From NCBI GenBank assembly GCA_029851415.1, contig CM056742.1, positions 59,236,454 to 59,300,453 of the forward strand: DNA of 64,000 bases. Reading direction: 5' to 3'. A program made the translations under genes and the position numbers. Under the pieces are notes generated by a model. The model did not search any database. It had not been told where the DNA came from and worked only from the letters and a program-made list of their open reading frames with translations. The number at the start of each line of letters is the position of its first letter. Within the stretch, counting starts at the first letter, position 1. Origin of the DNA: Eretmocerus hayati. Taxonomy: Eukaryota > Arthropoda > Insecta > Hymenoptera > Aphelinidae. Positions 46,088-55,952 of the stretch are shown here, in pieces.

Positions 46088-46579
46088 ATGGGTCTCTACT
46101 ACAACACTTGCATACATTTCCTCGATGAGAATGGGCAGTCGAAGAGGAAGCTGAAACTGCCGTGCAGCAGGGATGATACCATCACTGAATATTGGAAATT
46201 CTTGCCGGGTGAAATGGGAATCAGCATAAATTTCCATCATAACGGAGAGTTGTGCAAGGAATGCATCGAATCTGCCAGGATAGATTTCAACATAGTGGAT
46301 GAAAATCTGTGGGTGGAGAATCGTTTCTTCTACAATTTTGACACCAATTATTACTATAAAGAGCATTCGAAACTTGTGATCACAGACGTAGATCTTTATC
46401 TCATGAAAGTGAATCGACCTGAGATGCCACTGCTATGCAAACTGAAAGCTTGTGTAGAGAAGATGAATGAGTGTGGAATAAGCAAGAATGACCATCCACG
46501 TATGGAGTCAATGAACATCAGAGTCGTGGAAGAATATGATTGGATAACATTTTCAGACGATTGGAAAGTATTCCACTGA
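46088..46579 (+). CDS. CxxC small protein, paralog 1 (163 aa)
   Basis: I do not recognise the family. The ATG at 46,088 is in good context (ACCATGG) and gives an N-terminus, MGLYYNTCIHFLDE, that aligns with paralog 2 (MGFHVCIHFLDE). Shared features follow in order: KFLPGE, a CxxC pair in LCKECIE (Cys56, Cys59), FNIVDENLW, and FFYNFDT. The C-terminus is acidic and aromatic (EEYDWITF). There is no signal peptide or membrane segment. CxxC with an upstream Cys and His could bind a metal. It is one of two tandem paralogs on the plus strand and is followed 31 nt later by a 56-codon ORF that may share its transcript. Confidence 0.75.
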   Translation: MGLYYNTCIHFLDENGQSKRKLKLPCSRDDTITEYWKFLPGEMGISINFHHNGELCKECIESARIDFNIVDENLWVENRFFYNFDTNYYYKEHSKLVITDVDLYLMKVNRPEMPLLCKLKACVEKMNECGISKNDHPRMESMNIRVVEEYDWITFSDDWKVFH

Positions 46580-46610
46580 TGGATTAGAAACTAGACGACC
46601 GTTGAGGATC

Positions 46611-46781
46611 ATGGATCATCGCATGCCATCAATGCCCATTGTGGAGTTTACGCCTGAGCCAATCTTCCCGAGAGGACTTCCAAAACCCATCATCAGATAC
46701 AGGGAGGATGTTGAGAGGCAGCCATGGGTCAGGATTCCAACTCGACCACGAGCTATACCAACATCACGAAGATTATTGTGA
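46611..46781 (+). CDS. Small basic proline-rich ORF (56 aa)
   Basis: This ATG-to-stop frame begins 31 nt after the stop of paralog 1. It is rich in Pro and Arg (FPRGLPKPIIRYRE, RIPTRPRAIPTSRRLL), contains no Cys, and looks protein-like rather than random. No separate TATA box is seen before it, so it would have to be a second cistron or a spliced 3' part. Function unknown. Confidence 0.4.
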   Translation: MDHRMPSMPIVEFTPEPIFPRGLPKPIIRYREDVERQPWVRIPTRPRAIPTSRRLL

Positions 46782-46869
46782 GCATTCACTTATGGAGGAG
46801 TGATTAATTGGATGCACTCCACAGGTGTGGGGCGTGGCTGGGGCCCCCACCAATCTCACTCGTTGAAAC

Positions 46870-47058
46870 TTGCATTGGCCAATCAGAGCTTTCATGTTGA
46901 AACCTGAAGTAGCTGAGTTATCATGTCAGAACTTGCTACGGCGCAGAGCTTTCATGTTGAAACCTGAAGTAGCCAATCGGAGCTGAGTTATCAGAACTTG
47001 CAACGGCCAATCAGGTTCGAGCTGCGGCGTCGGCGGCTCGGGCCTTGGCTCTATAAAA
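46870..47058 (+). promoter_or_regulatory. CCAAT-rich promoter with TATA box, paralog 2
   Basis: TATAAAA lies at 47,052-47,058, 41 nt before the ATG at 47,093. Upstream are three CCAAT motifs (near 46,877, 46,973 and 47,006) within a ~95 bp duplicated block, whose landmark GAGCTTTCATGTTGAAACC appears near 46,886 and 46,943. Only this gene of the element shows such an elaborate upstream region. Confidence 0.6.
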
Positions 47059-47092
47059 CAGAGGCCGCAGGCTCATCGGCAGCACTCCAGAC

Positions 47093-47557
47093 ATGGGATT
47101 TCACGTCTGTATCCACTTCCTCGATGAGAGCGGAAGAACGAAGAGGGTGAACAGGATGACATCTTCCAGAGGAATCGATGATGATGCCGATTTCAAAATT
47201 TTGCCAGGCGAGACAAGTGTCAGTGTGAACCTCTATCATGGAAATAGTGTGTGTAAGAAGTGCATGGAGTGTGCAGAACTTTCGTACAATATACTCGATA
47301 ATAGTTCATGGATTGAAGATGAGTTGTATTATAATTTCAACACCGATCAATTTCGTGAATATGGCTCGGAATGTATCAAAGGAAATTTTGACCGATTCTT
47401 CTACATCGATGAAGAAAACCCGAAGAAGAGACATCTGTTGGTTAAATTGAGAAACTATGTGAAAACTATCAAAGATAATGAAATTGGAATGGAAGAGCAT
47501 TCACGAATTGAATCATTAGGTATAAGCATTGTAGAAGAAGAAGATTGGTTGGAATAA
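47093..47557 (+). CDS. CxxC small protein, paralog 2 (154 aa)
   Basis: This is a paralog of the 46,088-46,579 protein, probably from tandem duplication inside the element. Shared order: CIHFLDESG at the N-terminus, FKILPGE, VCKKCMEC (Cys54, Cys57), YNILDNSSW, and YYNFNT. The end is acidic (IVEEEDWLE) as in its partner (VVEEYDW). It is basic in the middle and has no signal or membrane segment. The stop codon TAA (47,555-47,557) lies inside an AATAAA poly(A) signal, so the 3' untranslated region is minimal. The distance from TATA to ATG is 41 nt, leaving a leader of roughly ten bases. The family is unknown to me. Confidence 0.78.
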   Translation: MGFHVCIHFLDESGRTKRVNRMTSSRGIDDDADFKILPGETSVSVNLYHGNSVCKKCMECAELSYNILDNSSWIEDELYYNFNTDQFREYGSECIKGNFDRFFYIDEENPKKRHLLVKLRNYVKTIKDNEIGMEEHSRIESLGISIVEEEDWLE

Positions 47558-47558
47558 A
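47553..47558 (+). terminator. AATAAA poly(A) signal overlapping the stop codon
   Basis: AATAAA contains the TAA stop of paralog 2. The right TIR begins 24 bp later with a run of ~24 A. Confidence 0.6.
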
Positions 47559-47581
47559 GAATGTTGTCAAATGATTCCCTG

Positions 47582-48121
47582 AAAAAAAAAAAAAAAAAAA
47601 AAAAATGCGAGGCCCCACTCACTTCTCTTCGATGTTTGAGCCACGAGACGCCATCTGGTGGTGATTTTTAGCACTACACTCGCGTAATTGTACATCATGA
47701 TATTTAAAACTACACTCGCGTAATTGTACATCATGATATTTAAAACCGGGTATGCTTGAAACATTGAGCACAACAAAGGACCAGTGGGCCAGGAGTGCCA
47801 TGGGGGGGATTCGATTGGGGGGGGGGGGCTCCTCGGTGAGGCAGAACAAGCATACATAGGAATGAGGCCAGCATACATGGAGATGAGGCCGTACCCCCAT
47901 ACATGGAGATGAGGCCATACCCCCATAGCTCCCCGGTGAGGCCGTACCCTCCCTAGGGGCTTCCCGTTGAGGCCGTACCCTCCCTAGGGGCTCCCCGTTG
48001 AGGCCGTACCCGGTGAGGCCGTACCCTCCCTAGGGGGCTCCCCGTTGAGGCCGTACCCGGTGAGGCCGTACCCTCCCTAGGGGGTCCCCCGTTGAGGCCG
48101 TACCCCCCTAGCTCCACTACT
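47582..48121 (-). repeat. Right terminal inverted repeat (~540 bp)
   Basis: Reverse complement of the left TIR. By eye the differences are confined to homopolymers: the G/C run is 12 here against 10 at the left, and the A/T run is 24 against 25. Confidence 0.92.
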
Positions 48122-48127
48122 GTTCAT
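48122..48127. other. Target site duplication GTTCAT, right copy
   Basis: Identical to 42,012-42,017 and immediately outside the right TIR. Beyond it the palindrome arm of the host element resumes (AATAATGATAATAGGCCAG, matching the mirrored arm). Confidence 0.85.
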
Positions 48128-48554
48128 AATAATGATAATAGGCCAGATAGCATTCAAAAGCTGGTTCATAGACTCCATGTATACAAAAGTATACCGCGGA
48201 CTCGATCCCGTGCCCCAGGGCTGGGGCTCGATCTTTGCACTCTTACCCTGGGAAATCGGAGATTTCCGAACTTGATGCAATCCAATCGATACCGGCATAG
48301 AAGTCATTGGGGATTGACATAATTTCCAATTATCCCGAAGAGTAATCGAATAGTGTATTTTGAAATAGTTGAATACACGAAGCATAACACATGTGAAGCA
48401 ATCAATCGCTTCCAATACAATCGAATTTTTGCAGGAATGAGAGAGATTTGTTTATTTTTGGATGTGTGAAAAATCCTTGAAATTCTAAAATTTATCTCCT
48501 TGAAAATCCTTGAAAATCCTTGAAATTGGTCTGATATTCCCAGTAGGAACCCTG

Positions 48555-50189
48555 TACAGCCTTATCAATTCAAAAAATCGCGTTGGTACGTTTGTAAACT
48601 ACCCAAAAATCATCTTTCGCGGTCTCCTATTGACAAATCAGGATGCGTTCCAACAAGAAAGAATGTAGCTCATATTGAACGATGCCAAATACCATAAAAT
48701 GCCACTCCTGCGCACTACGAATAGTTCAAAATACTCCTGGAACACTGCAGTAACACAAAAGTTAAAAGTTCCGTGGAAACTCTCATATGTACTCACAATA
48801 CGCACAGATCAGTTTGAACACAGTCTCATATTGTATCTTATTGCCTTTCTGCTACTCTTCTACCCTATTGCATCTAGATCTATGAACTTACAATAACCAC
48901 AGGTCAGTCCAAATGTAGGTATGCACTGTATTTCAGTATATCTTCTCTTCTTGACCATGTACGACAAGCACAAACACTTGAGTTCTTCATATCCGCGTTT
49001 AGTCGTTCCTGAACGTTATGCTAGAGAGTTCACTATGAAAGTTCCAAAATATTCGAAAATAACAGGAATGCCCAAAATTTTGGAAATAATGGTGTTTTGA
49101 TTAGGAACCAAAATGATAGTCCTACACTAACCTCACTGGTGGCCACAGGGTAAACTCTAGTCCATCAAATCGAACCTCATGGGAAGTTATGCAATGGAAT
49201 CTGACAAACCCTTAGGTGACGATCTAAGAATCTGTTCAAAATGATTTCTCACCGAAATTAACGAATCGAAATTCAACTGAATATATGAGGATATCTCTGA
49301 AACTCTTGATTTTTGGCCTCGAGGAGTGTCACAGACCCTGGAAATCGAGATATACGACTAAAGCTCGTTATCGAGTAAGCACGATGGTTTAAATATGAGA
49401 TTGTATGCAATTGGGTGTTAGGATGTAGTAACCATAGTCAGAATTGGAACATACTGAACTTGCGGCTGCACAGCCCTCGTTCAAACGGATGGTACTCGTG
49501 AAGCGTCCAAAGTCTCTGTGGGTGGAAATTGGTATGATATTTTGAGGCTATTTATAACATGTTCACAGTGTTTAGAGATCTGTGCCCCCCCCTGCCGCGC
49601 GCGTGTCTTACCAAAAGCTGTGCGATTAGACATGTTGTACGCACGTTCTCTTGTTCGTTTTATCCGGTTCCCTGGCTTTCCCGTCAAAGCACATAGGTCT
49701 ACAGCAGCTCAATTGCTCAGTTTTTTCATGGAAAATACGATGAAGATTCTCCGCAGGGTCTCTAGATCACGCTCCACGAGCTGTAGCGTCTAAAGCGAGT
49801 CAAGAATTTTTCCCCAAAAATCTGTGACACTCACGTCTATACGTGTCACGGCTGTGCACAGTGAGGCACACCCTTCTCCACTAGAAAAATCATAACTTTG
49901 GACCATTAGAAATCAGTCTGAGAAGTTACAGAATTTTATCAGGAACGCTCCACTCACGAGAGCCTGCCAAATTCCAAGAGTGTGACGCTATGACACGTAA
50001 ATTCCTCGTTTTTCAGGTGTTGTCTAGGACATGACTCACTCTAATATCTCCCCACATCCACCAATCAAGCTCTAACTTGTTGATCACTTTCAGGACATTG
50101 GAACGAAGATAGTTTGACAGGTTAGACCCGAAGAGACGTTCTACAACCAGTTTGGCTGAGCTGTGACAGCAAAAGTCAAAAGTTTCAGA
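48555..50189. other. Unassigned sequence
   Basis: No supported gene. Near 48,750-48,880 there is a diverged inverted match to 39,060-39,115 on the other side of the hAT-like element. Confidence 0.4.
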
Positions 50190-51122
50190 GATATTCTCAT
50201 ATGAGTACCTCCGTGGAAACTTTGAAATAACGTGTGCCAGCTTGTACGAGCCCTTAAAACGCTTGCGGAAACAATTACAAAAGTCAATTTTGATGTATTT
50301 TTTGTGCTCTTTTTGTTGCAATCATCAGTTCTCTGTTCCAGGGCGACCCAAAAAAACTACCATCGAAAAAAGGGTCAAAATGTCAGGTCCGTGCCGCGTG
50401 GTTTTCCATTATTTCGACCTTTGTGAGCGCGAGACGCCGCAGTAAAATTCGTTCGGGACTCGGGCGAACTAATACATCAAATATCATGGTATTGAGAACC
50501 AAATCGTATTGCTATGAGAGCCCAAGAACCACTTTTTGTGTGTGGGCTGAGCACATATATTTTGTGGCGCAATTTCACTTAAAATTTTACTCCCTCAGTT
50601 TTCCTCGATAAAAGTGAATTTACCTCATTCCAGGCTCTTCTGCACCACTTTTTTCTTAAAGTAAATCGTCAAACGCAACTTTTCCATGCCCCAAAGTATC
50701 GAAAAAAATTAATTTTCTCACTTTGCAGAGCAGTTTTTCCACCAAAATCTACTTTTGCTAAATTTTTATGTCAGGTCCGTGCGCAACTGTGCGACCCTTG
50801 AACGCATGACCCCGGAGACCCTAGTCAATTTTTTGAAAAGTATTTGGTGACCAAATGAACCTCCTTCAAACCGCGAGACTGTAGCTTGAACCGTTTGGCC
50901 GTGAGATCAATTTTAGTGTCAAAATGTCAGGTCCGTGTGACGCTACTGCGTCTCTCCACGTTATCCTTATGGTTCTGATGAGTGGGGAAATTTACATCCG
51001 TGCGCGAGTTTATTCATTTTGAAATGGTTCAAAAAGTCGAAAAATACATCTCAGAACCTTCAGGAGTGAGATTTATCGCTGGCACATTATCGGCCCCCAA
51101 ATTTCAAAGTTTCCACAGAACT
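50190..51122. repeat. Probable foldback element, ~0.93 kb
   Basis: The ends are inverted: CTCATATGAGTACCTCCGTGG with AAACTTTGAAAT at 50,193-50,228, mirrored by ATTTCAAAGTTT and CCACAGAACTACTCATAT at 51,093-51,130. Inside, ATGTCAGGTCCGTG occurs three times (50,380, 50,768, 50,924). No coding capacity is recognised. Confidence 0.5.
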
Positions 51123-51537
51123 ACTCATATAACGGTTCGTGGGAGCGATGTGCCCTTGAAAAAATCGACTCCGGATGAGAACGAGTCTTCTGTCGGGAAT
51201 CCCCTCCGAGAAGTGAGCCTCACGAGAATAGTTGAAGTGTAGGGAATATCCAATTCGAGAGGAAACCATCGAAATCAAGATTCAAACAGGCAGAAAAACT
51301 CGATGCGCCATTCCAACGTGCCGCATACCCCACATTATAGTTTACGTGCGCATTCGCTCCCGTCCCTCCCCATATCAGCCAGCCCAGTATTTTCTCCGCC
51401 AAAACTCAATGCAACGACACCGCGTATTACATTCTACCTGAAGTGATACTACTCCTGTGTTACACGGCTGCTCATGAATCACATCCATGAACAACAGACT
51501 CATTCCGTATTCCGAGACTCCGCAGGGAATATCAATG

Positions 51538-51862
51538 TGATACACTTCACATGTTTCATTGACCACAATGAAATATACGCACAACGTTTCACCCAACGTC
51601 ATGAATTTCCACTCATGAATTACCGGCTTTCCGAAAAAAACGCAAACCATTTATGTAATGCACTTCGCATATTTTATTGCCCACGAAAGAATACACGTAC
51701 AACATTTCCCCGAAAGTCATGAAACGCCACTCATAAATGGACGGATTCTAGAAAATCACGGGAACATTCAGAGGAATGCCCTATACACACTCCATCCTGT
51801 ACATACAATAAAATACACAAGTAATGTATCACCCAAGATCATAAAAACACACTCATTCTGAG
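51538..51862. repeat. Tandem repeat, ~118 bp, three units
   Basis: Units start near 51,538, 51,656 and 51,774. Each has a cytosine-poor stretch with ATACAC/ATACGC, a CAACGTTTC/CAACATTTC/TAATGTATC box and a CACTCATGAA/CACTCATAAA/CACTCATTC end. Divergence rises in the third unit. Confidence 0.6.
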
Positions 51863-52177
51863 AACTCATAAATCTTATCTCTACAACAATGACCGAAATC
51901 GAGCTACAGAATGAAATTGCGCCTTCGCGTTACATTCACGGCAAAGTAACGTTCCAACCAAATAACGTCAATGGTAAATATCAGGGATACGAGACCGGCT
52001 TCCGGAGCCGGATCAAGAGCAGTTGGTCTACGTCTACCGTCGCGATCACTTCGATACGTTTCATCGCCGAGCCTCGCACGAGTCCCATCACTTGTCACGT
52101 TCCTCTGTTGCTCCGACACGACTCGACACCATCATCTTGACAAACCCCCGCCTCACCCCTGCCTGATGCGGCAGCTA

Positions 52178-55100
52178 TCGTGCATGATGATGGATATGCA
52201 GGGGTCTGCAGAGTTGCGATAGCAATTAGCAATAATGATTGGGAAGGGCTCGAAATGGGTCAACGGATCTGCACACATGCGATAGCTACGAAAACTGGAA
52301 ACATTCGATAGCCGCAGAGGGAGGATAGATACGGTTACATGGGTCCGGAGGAATGCGATAGCTACGGCAAATGAAGATCAATGCGCAGGGCTCTGCATGG
52401 ATGCGATAGCTAGAGTAGATGAAACGGAGAGACACGGATGCACGAGTCTGCACGGATGCGATGTATAGTAACTAGAACGGATAGACACGGGTGCACGGAT
52501 CGGATCGAATGAGGACACGATATACACTGGTAGCGTACAGAAACGAGTGCTCAGGTCTGCTGGTATGTGAGAGCTATAGTAACTGAAACGAATGAACACG
52601 GGTGCCCGAGTCTCCACGGCCACGACAGTGACTGTAACCGATAACGGATACACATGGGTGCACGGGTCTGACTGGGTGCGTAGTTGGTAGCCGCAGGGAA
52701 CGAATGAAAACGGGTGCATGGGTCCGCACAAATGCGACAGCCCACGGGACTGAAAATAGATGTGCTGGGGTCTGCATGGATGCGAAAGCGATAGTGAATG
52801 GGGAGGAATCGATACGGGTTCACGGGTCGGAATGAATTTGATAGCTATAGTAACTGGAGACTCAAAGACGGATCTGCACGAATGCTATAGCTACAAAAAC
52901 TGAGAACGTGTGGACACGGGGGTACGGGTCTGCATGGGTGCAAATTCAATAGCCGCAGAGAATGGATAAATATGGTTGCATGGATTCAGAGGGATGCGAT
53001 AACTTTGTCAGATGAAACGAATTTGCAGGGGTCTGCACGGAAGCGATGGCTATAGTAAGTGGAACTGATAAACTCGGCTGTTTAGATCTGCACGGATGCA
53101 ATAGCTGTAGTAACTGCAACAGATAGACGAGGTACACGGGTTCGCGCGATTCTGAAAGCTACAACAGCTGAGAGGAGTAGACACGGATGCCCGTGTCCGT
53201 ACTTATGTGATAGTGACAGTAGCTAGGAACGGATGGACACAGCCGCATGGGTTAACACGAGTGCGATCGCTATCGCGACGGAGAATTGATGTGCCCGTCT
53301 TCCACGGTTGTGTGAGCTATAGTAACTGAAACGGATAGCAACGGTCGCACGGGTAGGTAGGGATGCGGATGCGATAGGCACTGAATTCATTCGGAACGGG
53401 TGCTCGGGTCTGCATGTTAGCGTAGTTGATAGTCACCGGGAACGGATCGATACGGGTGCATGGGCCTGGCAGAGTGCGATAGCTTTTCTGACTCGAACGG
53501 ATAGACACTTGTGTACGGGCCTGCATCGATGTGAAATCCACAACAACTGAGAATGGGTAGACATGAGAGCATGGTTCCGCATGGGTGCAGAAACAATAGC
53601 GGCGGGGAATGGATAGATACGGGTGCATGGGCTCGCACGGATGCAATGGTGACAGCAACTGATAACGGATACATACGGGTGCATGGGTCTGCGTGGATGC
53701 GATTGCAATGGTAATTGTTTAGGGATTGACACGGATTCCTGAGTGCGCACGAGTGCGATAGCTATCGTGGCTGAGAATGGATAGGAGTCTGCACGGATTT
53801 GATAGCGATTGGTACTGGGACAGATAGACATGGCTGCACGAGTCTCTACAAATGCGATAGCTACAATAACTGAAAACGCGTAGACACGGGTGGACGAATC
53901 TTCACGTTTGTGGTGCCGATAGCCGCAGAGAACCGACAGATACGAGTGCGTGGGACCGCACGAGTGCGATAGCTATCGTGACTGAGAGAGGATGGATAGG
54001 GGTCTGCACAGATACGATCGCTCTTGTCATCGAAACAGGTAGACAGGGGCTCACGGGTCTGCATGAATGCAATAGCTCCGACAACTGGCAACGTTCAGAT
54101 AAGGGAGCCCGGATCTGCACGAATGCGATAGTGACAGTAACTGGGAACGGATAGACACGGGTGAATGGGTCCGCATGAGTGCAATAGCTCACGCGGGAGA
54201 GAACGGATGTCCCCGGGTTCGCACGGAAGCGATAGTTCCAGGAACTGGGAACGTATAGACGCGGTCGCACGCGACTGCCTGGTTGCGTAGGCGATAGCCA
54301 CAAGGAATGCAAAAATACGGTCGTACGGGTCCGCACAAATGCAGCCGCCGCCGTGCATGATGATGGATGTGCAGGGCTCAGCACGGTTCCGTCAGTAATA
54401 GTGATTGGAGAGAGATCGACACGGGTCCACTGGTCTGCACAGCTGCGATAGCTAGGAAAACTGAGAGAATCCCATAGCCGCGGAGAACGGATAGATACGG
54501 TTGCATGAGTCCGGAGGAGTGCGATAGCTACGGCAAGAGAGAGTGCATGTACAGGGTCCTGCACGGATACAGCCAGAGTAGCTGGAACGGAGAGACACGG
54601 GTGTGCGTGTCTGCACGGGTGTGATATTGACCGTGACTGAAAACGAATAGACATGGGAGCACCGGTCTGGCCGGGTGCGTAGTCAATAGCCGCAAAGAAC
54701 GGATAAATAAGAAAGCATGGGTCCGCACGAATGTCATAGCTATCGTGACTGAGAATGAATGTGCAGGAATCTCACGGATGCGATAGCTATAGTATCTGGG
54801 AACGTATAGACGCGAGTTCACTGGTCCCCACGGATTTGATCGCTACGAGAACTGGAAATGAGTAGACACGGAAGCACGGGTCTGCATAGGTGCAAATCCA
54901 TCAGCCGCAGAGAACGGACAGATACGGTTGCATGAGTCCGAAGCGATGTGATAGCTTCGGCGAATGAGAATGGATGTGCAGGGGTCTGCATGGATGCGAT
55001 GGCTATAGCAACTGAAACGGATAGACAAGGGTTCACGGGTCCGCACGGATGTTATAGCTACAACAACTAGAAAGGGTAGACACGGGTGCCCGTGTCTACG

Positions 55101-55525
55101 CTTATGTGATATCGAAAGTAACTGGAGAAGGATAGACACAGTTGCATGGTTCCACAAGAGTGCGATAGTTACCGTGACGGAGGATGGATGTGCCTGTACT
55201 GCACGGCTGTGATAACTTCAGTGACTGACACGGGGAGACACAGGTCCACGTGGTGGCATGGATGCAAATGTAGTGGGCACTGGAAACATGTAGAAACGGG
55301 TACCCGGATCTACCTGGACGCGTTCGATGACCACAGGGAACGGATAGATACGGGTGTATGGGCCTACGCATGAGTGCGATAGCTATTGTACCTGGAGGAG
55401 ATAGACACGAGTCACGGAACTGCATCAATGCGAAAACTACAATAACTTGGAACGAGTAGACTCGGGAGCACGAGTCCGTATGAGTGCAGGAACGATAGCC
55501 GCGGGAAACGGATGGGAACGGATGG
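52178..55525. repeat. Second minisatellite array, 3.3 kb
   Basis: The basic unit is ~60-65 bp, of the type ACGGATAGACACGGGTGCACGG, GTCTGCACGGATGCGATAGC, TATAGTAACTG. It shares the ACACGGGT and GTCTGCACGGATGCGA core with the 3.4-10.07 kb array and resembles that array's diverged left edge. A higher-order period of ~2.17 kb is visible: the block starting CGTGCATGATGATGGAT at 52,180 recurs at 54,352 and the following units correspond one to one. Frames through the array are artefacts. Confidence 0.9.
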
Positions 55526-55526
55526 G

Positions 55527-55952
55527 AGTCATGCTAGCGTGGAGATTATTGCGGGATGTTGTAGCTCTTTTCAAGACCTCCGAAATCGTTTCTTATACAT
55601 TACTCTACGGTTTTTTAAACTCGAGCTACGAGCGATCTCTTACAAAGAATTTTGTACGGGTTGAGGGTATCGAGAGTATGGAGACATGAGTGTTTTCGTC
55701 GAGCGGAAGTCCTCTCGACCAGTTTTTGGGATGAACCTGACAATTATTCTATAAGGTTCTGAGAATTTTACGTCAAAATCATAGATTATGACCTTTCCCG
55801 TATTTTTGTTACCCTTAACCCGTACGAAATTCTTTCTACGAGATCGCTTGTAACTCGGGTGTGAATAATCGTGAGTCAACGTTTGAAAAAGGAATTTGAA
55901 GGTCTTGAAGAGGGCTACAACATCCCGCAAGAATTTTTACGCTAGCATCACT
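55527..55952. repeat. Foldback/MITE-like element at the array edge
   Basis: The ends ATGCTAGCGT (55,530) and ACGCTAGCAT (55,948) are inverted. Pairing continues through GCGGGATGTTGTAGC against GCTACAACATCCCGC and ACGAGCGATCTCTTA against TACGAGATCGCTTGTA. Arms are ~150 bp and the spacer ~115 bp. It begins exactly where the second minisatellite stops. Confidence 0.75.

Larger units (their letters stand above)
42018..48121. mobile_element. 6.1 kb Polinton-like element with long TIRs and 6-bp TSD
   Basis: The element is bounded by inverted repeats of ~540 bp that start AGTAGTGGAGCTAGGG, and is flanked by GTTCAT on both sides. A 6-bp duplication, AG at the 5' end and long TIRs are the hallmarks of Polinton/Maverick elements. 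It lacks the family B polymerase, retroviral-type integrase, protease and capsid genes of a full Polinton (15-20 kb). Inside are two minus-strand genes (FLYWCH; DUF8207-like), two paralogous plus-strand genes, one 56-codon ORF and two iteron arrays in opposite orientation. The TIRs appear to differ only in homopolymer length, so the insertion is young. The classification is inference from the termini; a novel virus-derived element is the alternative. Confidence 0.8.
40052..48554. mobile_element. hAT-like foldback element, interrupted
   Basis: The left end CAGGGTTCCTACT (40,052) is inverted at the right end AGTAGGAACCCTG (48,542-48,554). Both ends continue into TCCTTGAAA-type subterminal repeats (40,065-40,160 and 48,470-48,530). 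CAGGG termini of this kind are typical of hAT transposons. Without the 6.1 kb insertion at 42,018 the element would be ~2.4 kb. Internally it is a large palindrome: 41,540-41,768 pairs with 41,944-42,017 continued at 48,128-48,300. Flanks share TACAG, but a clean 8-bp duplication is not visible (GTTACAGC versus GTACAGCC). No transposase frame remains. Confidence 0.5.

Noticed and set aside
51889..52222. Overlapping frames of ~83 codons before the second minisatellite
   Set aside because: Two frames overlap with equal plausibility and neither shows a domain; the second runs into array-like sequence.
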